DNA of 64,000 nucleotides from Dryas octopetala (taxonomy: Eukaryota > Streptophyta > Magnoliopsida > Rosales > Rosaceae), in NCBI GenBank assembly GCA_963921425.1, contig OY992835.1, forward strand, positions 2,976,001 through 3,040,000, read 5' to 3'. Positions 11,561 through 23,138 of the stretch are shown piece by piece (within the stretch, counting starts at the first letter, position 1; every line of letters begins with the position of its first letter). The notes below the pieces were generated by a model. That model ran no database searches. It saw nothing but the letters and a program-made list of their open reading frames with translations, and had not been told where the DNA came from. The translations under genes and the position numbers were made by a program.

Positions 11561-13138
11561 TTAATTTTCACTATGAAGAACCTCCTTGATGAGCCTATCA
11601 AAGTTTATATAAGATGATCCCCCAACATCAGTAGCTCTTTCTGCCTTTTGTTTCCATTCTTGAGCCTTCATCTTCATTTGCTTACCTTTCTCCCCTTTCA
11701 TCATTTCCTTAAGCAGTGATGAAACTTCGTCGTGCTTCACATCAAGATTGATTTCCATCCCAATCCCCCATGTAGTGCACGCGCAGTGGCAATTCGTTTG
11801 TTGGTCAGCATTGAAAGGCCAACAGATCACAGGCACACCACCACATATAGCTTCTGTCATAGAGTTCCAACCACAATGTGTCAAAAATGCACCAACAGCA
11901 GGATGGCCTAGGACCTTCTCCTGAGCACACCAGCTCACTAGCAATCCTCTATCCTTAGTCTCCTCCAGAAATTCTTCGGACAACATTGCCGGTCCATCTT
12001 TCACGACATCAGGTCTAATAATCCATAAAAATGGCTGCTTACTATCCGCAATCCCCCATGCCAGTTCTTGAAAGTGCTGGCTTGACATTACTGCCACACA
12101 TCCATAGTTCACGTACAAAACAGACTCAGGTTCTCTGCTATCTAGCCACTCGAAAACTTTTGCTTCCTGCTTCCATAAACTTGGATTGAGTGACTCAGAT
12201 AGGCTTTTCGGGACATGCTTTTGTTCTAGCAAGGAAAGAGGCCCAATTGAATAAATGTTTGGAAAATTGAATTTAGATATGACAGCTTGTAAGGCTTCTT
12301 GCTCAAATTCCTCAAAGTTGTTGAAAATTAAGGCACGAGCTTTTAGACAATCCTCTACTTCTTCTCTCATAAAATGGAACATGATGTCATTGGGATCGGT
12401 TGTTCTGAAAAAGCTTGGAAGGTCCTTCAGGCGTATGTTATTGCCCATACCAGTGACCCAATCAACAGGGGTATCAAGAGTTCCATCAGTGAGATAGTCA
12501 TCATCTGCAAAACGAATTTGTTCTTCGATATTCACTCCAAAAAAAGATTACCAGATAAAATGAAAATGAAGATACAACAAATATTATATGTTTTAAATGG
12601 ATTAGTGTAATAGTTACTTACTTTTAAATGGAAAAATCCCTCTTGTGATGAGTTCGGGGTAATGCAAATATCCAATGAAGGAGAAAGCAGAAGAAGTAAA
12701 TAATGCAACCCCAGGAAGGCCCAAAGCCTCAGCAGCTCTAATAGCAAAGTTCATAACTCCATCAGCAATTATGCATGAAATAGGAGGCACATCGGGCGGA
12801 GAAGCATTCTTATTAAGCCTGTCCAAGAGCTCTTTGAAAGGACCAAAACAAGTTTTTCTTAATGAATCACATACCAGAGGAACATTTTGTGTTGCATCTG
12901 GATTTGATGGTGGCGGCGTTCCATCAGGTATAGTCTCAAACCTGAAATCAGGCAAGCCCTTTACAGAATCAGGGCCATTTGATCGGATTAAACGGTTGTA
13001 ATTGAACTCTGTGTGGACAAAAGTGATATGGAAGCCTCTAGAATGCAAGAGCTTGGCAAATCTCATGACAGGGTTAACATGGCCTTGTGCTGGCCACGGG
13101 ACCAGAACAGCATGAGGCTTTGTAGTACTCGTTTCCAT
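11561..13138 (-). CDS. UGT85-family UDP-glycosyltransferase (two exons)
   Basis: This encodes a family-1 glycosyltransferase that moves glucose from UDP-glucose to a small hydroxylated acceptor in the cytosol. Exon 1 is 13138-12622 and exon 2 is 12504-11561, with a phase-1 intron (GTAAGT donor, TTTTGCAG acceptor). This junction gives FPFKNDDYLTDGTLDT, the usual intron site and wording of UGT85 genes; a nearer AG would add about ten odd residues. The product is 486 aa, normal for the family. The catalytic His20 (AQGHVNP) and Asp126 are present. The 44-residue PSPG box runs W364-Q407 with WCAQ, HCGWNS, Glu390 and the terminal Asp-Gln. Small departures from consensus are YGCVAVM for YGSVTVM and NSMTEA for NSTLES. 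UGT85 relatives glucosylate cyanohydrins, iridoids (7-deoxyloganetin) or terpenols; the acceptor here cannot be told. Confidence 0.92.
12505..12621 (-). other. Intron of the UGT85 gene
   Basis: This 117-bp AT-rich intron has GTAAGT at its 5' end and a TTTTGCAG acceptor. A competing AG at about 12537 would keep the frame open but insert extra residues. Confidence 0.8.
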
Positions 13139-13182
13139 TTTGAGGATCCAAGCTCTTGTTTAATCCCTGCCCAATGTGTGGC

Positions 13183-13190
13183 ATATATAT
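13183..13190 (-). promoter_or_regulatory. Candidate TATA box of the UGT85 gene
   Basis: On the minus strand a run of alternating T and A (ATATATAT) lies about 45-52 bp before the ATG. This implies a short 5' leader. Confidence 0.45.
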
Positions 13191-13201
13191 GTATGATGTA
13201 T

Positions 13202-13343
13202 CCCATTTCATTTCAAGTGAATTTCAACAATTATTTCTCATTTCATCTGCATTTGAATTTCATTTCCATTTCATTTGTAATTTTCTATTTTCTGCCATCC
13301 AAACAGGTCATGACAGGTCAATTTGAAGATGGCCACATCAAAG
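13202..13343 (-). promoter_or_regulatory. Upstream block shared with the SDR gene
   Basis: Positions 13202-13232 are identical over 31 bp to 36520-36550. The similarity continues through a run of CATTTCC-type repeats. A second motif (GTCAATTTGAAGATGG then CCACATCAAAG, 13316-13343) matches 36755-36783. Both copies lie upstream of a minus-strand gene in the same relative orientation. It may be a shared regulatory segment or two copies of a dispersed repeat: the phrase ccatccaaacagg at about 13305 resembles the end of a TIR element. Confidence 0.55.
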
Positions 13344-13369
13344 TTTTTTTTTTTTTTTTTTTTTTTTTT
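13344..13369. repeat. Poly(T) tract
   Basis: A run of 26 T residues immediately follows the shared upstream block. Confidence 0.9.
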
Positions 13370-14126
13370 CATCTAACTACAACTTAAAAAATAAAAGAGT
13401 AATTGGTAAAATTTGATCCCTTAATACCAGTAGATTAGGCCATATACCATATACCAAAGAGGCTTTAATGTGTACTCGGGATTGGCTTTGGAATGAAATA
13501 AGAGGTATTGGAAATGAATTATGTATGTAGTATAGCAAGTGAATTTGTTCCTCTATGTTTACTAATTATTCTTGTTATTATATGATTAATTAGGTTCAAG
13601 TTCTACAACAACTCTTGGAGATTTCACATGTGATGAATTAAGATGTTGAATTGAGTGAGTAAAATGATTGGTATACTCTTTTTTTTCTTTGGTGCTAATG
13701 ATTGGTATACTTTGTTATAATTCATTTGCTGTAATTTTATATGATTAGGTTCAAATTTTAAGTTGTATTGTTTGAATTGTTGCAGGGCCCTTTGCAGTCT
13801 TGCATTGATGATGAGAATGTCGAGAACATCACACTTTGTGATTAAGATTAGAGATATAGGATTAATGAAGAGAGCAACTTGGTAGACAAGTATGGCAAGG
13901 ATGACATTGTGGTGAAGGACCCTAAGAACAAGGCTAAGATTAGATTATTAATGAAATAATAAAGTGTTTCCCTCTAAAAATTAAATTATTATATTAGAAT
14001 TATATTTTATTTAAAAAAATTTGTGGGTTATGGGTTGGGTTTGGATAACCCATTAATTTGGTGGGGCGGGTATGGATAATACCTATGAAAATACTAATGA
14101 GTATGACATGGGTATGGGTATGGGTA

Positions 14127-14863
14127 TATCAAAATTTAAATGGGATGAGTTTGAAGTTGCGGGTATCTGCCCACTGGGTCAAATGCCCATCCCTTAATAG
14201 ATTTAAATGCTGCTCATGGAGATACTACATCAATTGAAATCTATATAAGTATATAACTTATAACATATGCTATAGTAACTTTAATTGAAAGTTTGAAACC
14301 CCAATTACATATATTATGAATTTGGGCATTCTATATTTCTATTTGTTAGGTTTGAATTTTGAATTACATTTGATCTGCATATATTCTGGAAATTCTAGGT
14401 TGTTAAACTTAAGTGTTGACTGAAAAAAAAAAAAAAAAAAAAGGCGGTTATATGTTATTTTAACAAAAAAAAAAAAAAAAGTTTAAAAGGTTGGCACCAT
14501 CCCATACCATCTCGTTCCGTTTCGTATGGATATAGAATGAGATGACATGGGATCATTTCTGAAATGATCATCTCATCCCGATACCGATACCAATACCGAT
14601 ACCGATAAAAAACTTTGGGATGGGATGGTTTCGTATGGATATAGAATGAGATGACATGGGACCATTTCTGAAATGATCATCTCATCCCGATACCGATACC
14701 AATACCGATACCGATAAAAAACTTTGGGATGGGATGATCCCGTGCCCAGTCCTATCAAAATTTAAATGGGATGAGTTTGGGGTTGTGGGTATCTACCCAG
14801 CCACTGGGTCAACTGCCCATCCCTTAATAGATTTGAATGCTGCTCATGGAGATACTACATCAA
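14127..14863. repeat. Direct repeat of about 110 bp flanking a 520-bp spacer
   Basis: 14127-14233 and 14753-14863 share long runs, starting TCAAAATTTAAATGGGATGA and ending GATACTACATCAA. The right copy sits about 275 bp before the P450 start codon and ends in a motif resembling the CCACATCAAAG motif of the UGT and SDR upstream regions. Confidence 0.8.
14521..14735. repeat. 109-bp tandem duplication upstream of the P450
   Basis: Two nearly identical copies start at 14521 and 14630. Each contains a palindromic core (CATTTCTGAAATGATCATCTC) and five GATACC/AATACC hexamers. A repeated palindrome plus hexamers could bind a regulator, but no known motif is claimed. Confidence 0.85.
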
Positions 14864-15063
14864 AGATTTCCTTCTAATTTTATCTAACTACCAACAGGGA
14901 CTATCATTAACCACAAAAAAACACAAAAAAAAGAGAAACAATTGGGAGTTTGGTACCATCAAAATTCAAAATTAATATCAGTCTCACTTCCCAATTGATA
15001 TATTTACTAAAAAAAATAATACAGAATAGACCTTCCCCTGTTAGAGCCTGTACGGCTCTACCA

Positions 15064-15073
15064 TATATAAATA
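15064..15073 (+). promoter_or_regulatory. TATA box of the P450 gene
   Basis: TATATAAATA lies 65-74 bp before the ATG, placing the expected transcription start near 15095-15105. Confidence 0.65.
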
Positions 15074-15137
15074 AATGCACTGCACTGATGAGTGATCACA
15101 CACCAGAACCTCGTGTGGCTTTCCCCCACCAAAACCA

Positions 15138-16982
15138 ATGGAGAGTACTCTGGTAGTTATAGCCTTAGCATGGCTAGCAGCAATGGCCTTTATCTTAAAG
15201 AAATTTCGTGAACGAAATCCCAAAAAAAGAATTCCACCTGGTCCAAAACCATGGCCTATTGTTGGCAATTTACACCAGCTTGGTACCCTCCCACATATAT
15301 CTCTTCACTTTTTAGCCAAAAAGTATGGAGAAATTATGCAGGTAAAATATGGTTCCGGCACAGTTGTGGTTGCTTCATCGCCCAAAATGGCAGAACAATT
15401 CCTAAAGACACATGATCATGTGTTTGCCTCTAGGCCTCCTCTGGCCTCTGGCAAATACACTGGTTACAATTACCAAGACATGACATGGGCGCCTTATGGA
15501 CCACACTGGCGAAAAGCACGCAAAGTTTACCTAACAGAGCTATTCACTCCCAAAAGGCTTGATTCCTTCCAATATATTCGTGTTGAGGAAAGGCGTAGAT
15601 TCCTTTCCGGACTTTACGCTCAGAGAGGAAATCCAGTGGTGCTCAAAAACCATATCAGGATTTATACTCTCTCCAGCATAAGCAGGGTGGTATTAAGCGA
15701 CAAGTATTTCAGTGACCATAAAACTGACACTTCACTTGTGTCAATAAGTGAGTTTCATGAGATGATAGATGAGTGGATGGTGCTTAATGGTGTACTCAAT
15801 ATTGGCGACTGGATACCGTGGCTGCGTATCTTTGACCTGCAGGGATTTGTTAAGCGAATGAAGGCTTTGAATGACAAGTTCGAAGCTTTTCACAACTACG
15901 TGCTTGCTGATCACAAGGCCAAGAAGGAATTAGCAGGCAAGAATTTTCTTCCTAAAGACATGGTAGATGTGTTGCTGCAGTTCTCTGACGAGGATACTGA
16001 TCCTGAGGCTAAGCTCACCATGGAAGCTGTCAAGGCGTTAGTCCATGTTAGTATTATATTCTTCTTCTTAATTTCAAGGTTAAATAATATTTCCTGTATA
16101 TCATCTTTAATTAATTTCTCTGTTAGTACGTACTACGTAGTAGTATTTTTTGTAAGGATTTTAAGAAGCAATTTTTCTTTTGTTTTTTCATGTCAAAACC
16201 AACCTTTAAGTTTAGTTGTCTGTCTAAATCAGATTTATTCATTTTTAAAACTGCATTTTGTATATTTATATTCATTAGGCTTTCTTGTGTTTAATGGTAT
16301 CAATTAAATTCTAATTAATTATTTCTTGCTGTCCTAAATTATATTATATTAGGATCTAATGCCTGGTGGCACAGACACGTCTGGAGTCACAATGGAATGG
16401 GCAATTCATGAACTTCTTAGACACCCCCGAGTCCTTACGAAGTTAAGGGAAGAGCTTGACAGAGTAATTGGTCGAGAAAGATGGGTGCAAGAAAATGATT
16501 TCCCCCAAATGCCTTACTTAGAGGCTATTATTAAGGAGACATTGAGGTTACATCCACTCTCACCGTTGCTGGCACCACATTTCGCACTTGAGGATTGCAA
16601 TGTAGCAGGTTATGACATAGCTAAAGGAACAACTGTCCTGATAAATACATGGAGCATAGGGAGGCACCCTGACCACTGGGATGATCCTTATGAATTCAAG
16701 CCGGAAAGGTTTTTGCAGGGCAGGGAAATAAGTATGATGGGACAGGATTTCACCCTGTTGCCATTTGGCTCGGGCCGAAGAAGGTGCCCTGGCTACAACC
16801 TCGGACTTAGACTTGTTCGAACAACAGTTGCCAATGTGTTCCATGGTTTCAATTGGAAATTTCCCGAGGGTATGAAACCTGAAGATATATGCATGGTGGA
16901 ACGCTATGGTCTGACTACGTGTCCTGAAGTCCCAGTTACCGTTATCCCGGAACCTCGACTTCCAATCCACCTCTATAAGTGA
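15138..16982 (+). CDS. Cytochrome P450, CYP92A-like (CYP71 clan, two exons)
   Basis: This is an ER-bound monooxygenase that should hydroxylate a small lipophilic metabolite using O2 and electrons from P450 reductase. Exon 1 is 15138-16046 and exon 2 is 16353-16982; the phase-0 intron (GTTAGT...TTAG) sits at the usual CYP71-clan site just before the I-helix. The 512-aa product has an N-terminal membrane anchor (about residues 4-22), a PPGPKPWP hinge (33-40), I-helix GGTDTS (308-313), ExxR at 365-368, the PERF-like FKPERF motif (418-423) and the heme loop FGSGRRRCPG with Cys448. The motifs KYTGYNYQDMTWAPYG and QGFVKRMKALNDKF are typical of CYP92A. Odd: the I-helix residue normally Ala (AGGTDTS) is Pro307. 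Function inside CYP92 is varied, so no substrate is assigned. A TATA box and AATAAA signals (17065, 17085) frame the gene. Confidence 0.92.
16047..16352 (+). other. Intron of the P450 gene
   Basis: This 306-bp T-rich intron starts GTTAGT and ends TATATTAG. The reading frame runs open far into it, so an unspliced message would give a 389-aa protein truncated before the heme loop. Confidence 0.85.
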
Positions 16983-17064
16983 TTGTATTTCATTTGTTTC
17001 TGTCCTGTGTTTCTGCATGTCTGTGGTTTAGACCTTATTATTGTCATAGACTGTACTAATCATG

Positions 17065-17070
17065 AATAAA
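17065..17070 (+). terminator. Polyadenylation signal of the P450 gene
   Basis: AATAAA lies 83 bp after the stop codon, with a second AATAAA at about 17085. Confidence 0.55.
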
Positions 17071-17320
17071 ATAATTCGTCTTGGAATAAAAAGATTGTAC
17101 CGTGGACGACCATTGTGGCATTAGATTTTGACTCTCTGCTAGTGGGATTTTATTGTCCTCAGTTGAATTATTACACAGAGGATAGAGCAAAAGTCTGAAA
17201 TTAATGTGCATACTTTTTCTGATTACAAGTCCTTAGTATGTAATCTTTGCTTGCAGACCAACCAGAGTACAACAGCATGTTTGGTAATGATTTTTGGAAA
17301 TCAAACAACCTTATACCAGT

Positions 17321-18200
17321 TCACTTTAGCTCCTTTAATTTGGTTCTCATCAGTTCTCTCCAGCACTTCTGAGTAAACTTGCCATTTAAAACCTTCCACT
17401 CAGTCTTATCAGGCTGCTGCTGATTCAACTGAAAATTTCCCAAGCAAACCTCAATCTCGATTGATACTTTATTCCTCCTCTTGGGCCATTTCCACTCCCT
17501 TTGAACAAACACTTCTGAGATTTTTATATAGGGATGCCAATTATCAAACTAGATATATATATATATATGTAGAGATGCCAATCCCAATTTTTTGACTAGT
17601 GAAGCTCTGAACTTCACCCTTTAATTCCCAGAGCTTCTTGAGTGTCCATGAGAAATCTGATGGTAAAGGCGTGCCGAAAAAGATCTACCTCTTAATATAA
17701 AGTATAGTATGAATCCATTTGAACCAAAGGTTGTTAATTTACTTGAGAGACATAGCCCATATGTGCTTTTGTCATTGAGGCCTTGTTCCATTCTTTCACT
17801 CTTTTAAGTCCTAATCCACCCTCCTGCTTTGGTAAGCATACATCTGTCCATTTAACTTTAGCCTTAGTTCTGCTAACCAACTCAACTTGGTTGAGTTGGC
17901 CACTCTCTTAGTAAGAGAGGTATCAAGTCTTGGGTTCAAGTCCTGGTGTTACTAACTTTCCACACGCCTTTAACTTGTAACTTGTACTACTAACAAGATA
18001 CTTTGTATCTCCTTTGAACCAAAAAAAAATTTAGCTTTAATGCGCCCCAGTCTTTGACCATCCCAGAGAAAATTTCTCATAATTTTTTCAACTTTTTGCA
18101 TTGTATCACTTTGTATAACATACAGAACACTTTGAATCAGTTGTAATCTGCCGCCATAACTTAATGAAGAGTTTGTCCAATCTTGGATTCTCTTGGTCAT
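17321..18200 (-). pseudogene. L1-type LINE remnant (3' end of reverse-transcriptase ORF2)
   Basis: On the minus strand the sequence encodes stretches typical of plant L1 ORF2 after the reverse transcriptase core: WTNSSLSYGGRLQLIQSVLY, then IMRNFLWDG, then, beyond an inserted SINE, VKWTDVCLPKQEGGLGLKR. The part at 17321-17512 resembles the zinc-binding C-terminal region (EWKVLNGKFTQKCWREL). Several stops and frameshifts interrupt it. The catalytic reverse transcriptase and endonuclease are absent, as expected for a 5'-truncated, long-dead insertion. Confidence 0.75.
17868..18029 (+). mobile_element. tRNA-derived SINE (SINE-2) inserted in the LINE
   Basis: The A box TGGTTGAGTTG (17888-17898) and B box GGTTCAAGTCC (17933-17943) match polymerase III consensus. 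The element ends in an A run (18021-18029). Flanking target duplications tttagccttag (17857-17867) and tttagctttaa (18030-18040) differ at two bases, and the LINE coding sequence continues across the two flanks. Confidence 0.85.
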
Positions 18201-18475
18201 CCTAGAGATACATATGTTTAGACTTCATTAGAATTTCTTTGATAGCTGTAACTTGTAAGAACTCCCACATTAGAATAAAATTATTTATTTATTGTTTTAG
18301 TAAATATGGAAACAACCATTCATAAAATGAGGTCAGCCTGAACATAGGATCACTAATTCACTATGCTAAGTTAATTTTACATGGAACAACAATAAATTTT
18401 ACTATGTTAATTTGACTTTGCAGTACATTGTTTTCCACTCATTTCTTGATTATTCTTGCGGTTGTAAATATGCAG

Positions 18476-18581
18476 TCTTTCCTGACTGGTTTGGTTATAT
18501 CCGGAGCTGGAGCTTCTGCATTAAGATTAATAACAAAAGCAGCCTTTGAGAATTCTACAGATGGTCTTCGAAAGGGAGCTA
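18476..18581 (+). pseudogene. Orphan exon of an equilibrative nucleoside transporter (ENT)
   Basis: A 106-bp open exon encodes SFLTGLVISGAGASALRL followed by ITKAAFENSTDGLRKGA. It is bounded by a TATGCAG acceptor and an A|GTATGT donor. The peptide closely matches a transmembrane exon of plant ENT1/ENT8-type nucleoside/H+ transporters. No neighbouring ENT exon can be found on either side, so it is a stranded fragment, left by gene decay or by transposon capture. The exon itself has no stop. Confidence 0.65.
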
Positions 18582-18599
18582 GTATGTGAATATATGCTA

Positions 18600-21500
18600 A
18601 TCATTTTATTGCTTTCTAGGATTTTATAGAATTTGTAATCATTTTTTCTTGTGATCCATAATGACTTTGGATGTAACCTGATTGTGTTTTTGAGTTTAGG
18701 TTGTATCCTTGTAAGGCATAGGAATGAATCTTAATCATAGAAGCTATAACCAATCTAATAATGATGACGTTGGATCAGATATAGTTGATAAGAAAGTACA
18801 TTGATCGATGAATAGTGACCAAAATCCATAACAATGATCGATCAAAGAGAAATCCCTGTGGTAGCATGCATGTTACTTCTGCAGTTTTCTGCGTAGTGTT
18901 TGGGCCCATCTTTTTTATAGTGCCTGAACAACAAATGATTCAAGATGGCCGGAGCGTGTCTTTGCATGGCATCCTAATCAGTAATCACGATTCGCCACAC
19001 ACAATATCCTAAGACTGTGGGCCCCACTTGTCAGTCTCACACATGTCACTCACAATATCCTAAGTTGGGTTCTGCCCTTCCAGGAACCGAAGCAAGAACC
19101 ACTTGTCAGTCTCTTTTGGTGCACTGCATGTTACTTCTGCAGTTTTCTGCGATCTGTGATTCTGTTTGGTGCACTGCATGTTACTTCTGCATGTTAATCG
19201 AAGCATAAACCAATTATTGGAGGTCATCCCATCGTTTGGTGCACTGTTTGTCTAACACTCTAACCCACAAGATCTCTTTTTTTAAGATAGAGCACAAATC
19301 TTCGCTCTGTGATTCTGTTCCAATCACACTCAGCAAACCATGTGACATTTGTCTTCTTTTCTGTGCATGTTGCATGATTGATGATCTCAATTGAGCAGTC
19401 ACCCATGTGCCTGGGTAAAGCTGGTCATATGATTCATTTAACCATTTCATGAACCACATCTATTGATGAGTACTCATTAAAAAATCAAGTCCAAGCCAGC
19501 CAAACTTGACATGATATTAATGCTCTCATTGAAAGCAACTACGTACATAGGAAATTACACACTCCTCAACTTAAACTTGATTATCTAAACAAGGCCATGA
19601 ACAAGGGGGATCAATAATCTTCATCCATAATAATTTTTTAAATATCTTTGTGCAATCCTCATGTTTTAAAACAAATAAAAAACAACACATACATTTGGAA
19701 TAGGAAGAGAACAAACTATCTATTAATATTAAAATACAGATCTGGTCTCTCTCACTCCCCCTTCTCTCTCTCCTCTGCACCACGCCTTCCCATTCATAAA
19801 TCACAATCTTAGGAAACCCCAACCCGAATCACAAGCAATCAAAGACTGGCTCGCCCCCTCAGGTCCTCCACGACCTCAATATTTTTTCCTTTTTAAATTG
19901 AATCTCCTTAGTTGTGGTTGTCTTGGATTTTTTTAAATGTGCTTTGTACAGATATGCAATCTTCAACCATGATTTTTAAATAAACGAATCCATTAATAAG
20001 AAAAATGTTAGTTATGGGTGTGCTAGTAATAGTACTAGTGCTGCTTGATTACAAAATCTTCATTATTGTGCTGCAACATGATTTTCAAATATCTTTCACT
20101 TTTTTATTCTTACTTTGATATGCTGACCAAATTAGCATTATTTACTCCTGATTTTTTGTCTTTGTATAGATACGTACGCAAAACAGATTAGTAATCTTTG
20201 CTATCTTCTTTGGACAACCCCACAAGCTGTAAACTGGAACAAGTGTGATGGCTTACAAAAGCTAGCAAGCATTCATTTTCAATGAGTGCTTCAACTGTTT
20301 ACCCTCCATAGGAACAGATTAATCAATTCAATCACATAAGCTTAGAAGTAAAATAGAAGTCCTTTTCAAAAGCACTTATTAGCTTATTAAGCATAAATGA
20401 GTAATAAATGTGTCATACATATGTTTATATTGAAGTTCTCCCTGAGATAATTTGCATCGTAAAATACTCTAGGTAAATGGTAAAACTGTAAACTTAATTT
20501 AGAAAATCTATTATAAAAACAATACATAAACCCAAGATCTTGAACCTCATGATTTTCACAATAGTCCGTAATTTTAAACCCCTAACCATCTTAGAAGTTT
20601 TCCTAAACCTCCATCTATCTAGAAACTCTCTCAAAACCTCCTAAAACTTGTAATGCCTTTTTTACCCTTCTAACGCATATTGACGCTCGTGTTGACACGT
20701 TTGACGCGCATCCTAACGCGCTCTGACGTGGATCAGCTAGTGAAACTGAATTTCAAAAATTCTGTTACACTAACAAAATTTAAATTTACATTATTATTAA
20801 CTAGAATAAAAAAATAATTACATCATTATTTTTCATGGAAAAAAAATAATAATTACACATTTACTTGACAAAAGAAAAATAATTACATCAATTCAGTTTC
20901 ACTAAAAACTAAATTCAGTTTCACTAAAAACTAAATCACTGATATTGAATTCAGTATATATCCTGAAACCATAAAACTGAATTCTGTTCAGTGAAATCAT
21001 TGAAATTAAATTAAATTTCAGTGAATTCAAATTCAGTTCACTGAATGCAGTGAAACTAAATTTAGTTTCAATGCATTCATTAAATTCAATTTTAATGAAT
21101 TCAAATTCAGTTCACTAAATTTAGTGATACTGAATTCACTGAAACTCAAACCCTAGGCTATGTCGTTGTCGTCGTCAAGATCTCTAATCTCAAACTCAAA
21201 CACTAGACTACGTCGTCACCGTCTAGATCTCGAATCTCCAATCACCTCACGCTCGCCAAGTTCACGACAGCCGCCTCTGCCTCTAGTGGCTGCCTAGATC
21301 TGTTTCCCCCTACAAATTTGATTTATCATATTTCAGAACCACAATTTCATTCAAAATTCATCTAAAGCTCATGTTTCACGAGCTGAAACTGTTTCACAAT
21401 TGAAACTATTTAATTTCAATACAATTTATAAGCCTAATCCATCTAAATTAAAGCATATAATCAGAGATCAACAAAAAAGAAAAGGAACAATGAATAAAAA

Positions 21501-21915
21501 AACTCATAGTGTTACTGAAATTGTTTCACGAACTGAAATTGTTTTATGAACTGAAACTATTTAATCTCAATACAATTCCTAAGCCTAATTCATCTAAATT
21601 AAGATCTAATAAATTTGATTTAGCATATCTAAGCAGATTTCAAAAAATTTCAAATACAATTGGCCAACATTTCAGAATATTAGTGAACTTTTGAAGAACA
21701 TCAACACACCATGCATAAACAATAATGGTTTCTCACTCTGGTGTGTTAGATGAAACATTTCACTTAATAAAATGTAAATATAACAGTAAAGAATTTGGTG
21801 AGCAAAATCTATTGAAGAGCTTTGAAAAATTTGATTGGTATATATGTTGTCTAAAAAAAAACTGAGACAATACAAACCAAATGGCATCAATCTCGAGATG
21901 GTCATACTTCCTCCA
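18600..21915. other. Intergenic, no gene recognised
   Basis: Short open frames exist but none has a recognisable product. Local direct repeats occur at 18865-18890, 19110-19142 and 19165-19190 (units around GCATGTTACTTCTGCAG). A CT-rich block lies at 19745-19780 and an imperfect repeat block at 20890-21145. Confidence 0.5.
20890..21145. repeat. Degenerate ATTCAGTTTCACTGAA-type repeat block
   Basis: About ten imperfect copies of a partly palindromic motif (ATTCAGTT, CAGTGAAAC) fill this stretch. Related pieces (ttgtttcacgaactgaaa) reappear at 21380-21560. Confidence 0.6.
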
Positions 21916-21927
21916 CTATAACTCTAT

Positions 21928-23138
21928 GGCTCCGTTTGTTACACTAGACTGTGTTGGATTGGATTATTCTTAGGGATTATGCTGGACTGTGTTGGACTGG
22001 AGTAAGCTGGATTAAATGTTATCCTATGTTTGATGCTGTGTCGGATTATGAAACTGGATAAGCTAAATAACACTGTCTTATGTTTGGTGCATGGCCGGAT
22101 GACCGGATTAAACTATAATTATTTTAATTTTTAAATTAATAAAAACAATTTTATTATCTTTTTTTTTTTAAATATATTTTCAAGACTTAAAATAATTAAC
22201 TTTATGTATTTGTTTGTTAAATAAATATATCTTATCTAATTACAATCCATTTTTTAATATAGTTTGAAGGGTTAATATTTAATTCTCAAATTTTTCATAA
22301 TTTTAATGTCCAAAATAATTGATTAATTTGTTTTTTATTTAAAAAAATGCTATCTAATGACATTACTCATCTAACATTTTTTTTTTTTTTTGCTAAATCA
22401 AATACTGTTTTTCTTTTTCCAAAACCATTGACCAGCAAAAGCATTAATTAGTGGTGAGACCTATAAGATCCAAACATTTTATAAGGTAGATAGATCCTAG
22501 CAATCACACAAGACAAACATAAGAAAAGTTGCAGCAATCACACAAGGCAAACAGATAGATCCCAGCACCAAACCCAATGAACACGTTTGTTTCCTTTTTC
22601 GTTTTGTTTTTCATTTGAGTTTTGGCTCCTATATTCATCTCTCCCATTTACCTGCTTCAATCAGAATGTTAGGAATCTCGACTGATATCCAAGAAAAAAT
22701 CCAATGAAGAAAAAACCCATAAAAATAATAATAGATCAATGCAAACAAAAAAAAACCCAGAAACCCAAAAGATCAATTCTAAATCAAGCTTGTCCATAGA
22801 GAACAAGAGAGAACAAGAGAGAACAAGAGAGAGAGAGAGGAGGGAGAGAAAAGAATTGACTACCAGAGAAAGAAAGCAGAGAGAGAGAGCTTACCCACAA
22901 ACTGAAGATGAAGGATGGACGCGCGAGCTACCTCCAGGTTTGTGTTATTTTGCGAGGCGTAATCCAGTTCTTAGATAGCGAGGTGTCTTCAAGCCTCGCT
23001 ATTTACCAACGCTTAGTCCTCTGTTTTAGAAGAAGCGGTGGTAGATAGTCCCACTTAAAATAATACAGGGCATTACCAAACATGAGTTCATTGGGTTATT
23101 TAACACAATCCGGCCTAGTCCAACAAAACAAACGTAGC
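21928..23138. mobile_element. Non-autonomous TIR transposon with long flanking duplication
   Basis: The ends are inverted: the left reads GGCTCCGTTTGTT and the right, in reverse complement, GCTACGTTTGTT. The 12-bp direct repeat ctataactctat lies on each side (21916-21927 and 23139-23150), and the match can be extended to 17 bp if the first TIR bases are counted. The interior (about 1.2 kb) has a GAGAACAA/GA-rich stretch (22798-22840) and no transposase. A second member of the family ends at about 48730 inside CACTA-4. Superfamily is unsure: hAT makes 8-bp and Mutator 9-11-bp duplications. Confidence 0.7.

Larger units (their letters stand above)
13380..15060. other. Divergent intergenic region between UGT and P450
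   Basis: No gene is visible. The region holds two related duplications: a 109-bp tandem repeat (14521-14735) and a direct repeat of about 110 bp (14127-14233 and 14753-14863). It also has short poly(A) tracts at about 14423-14442 and 14465-14480. It must contain the P450 promoter. Confidence 0.6.
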
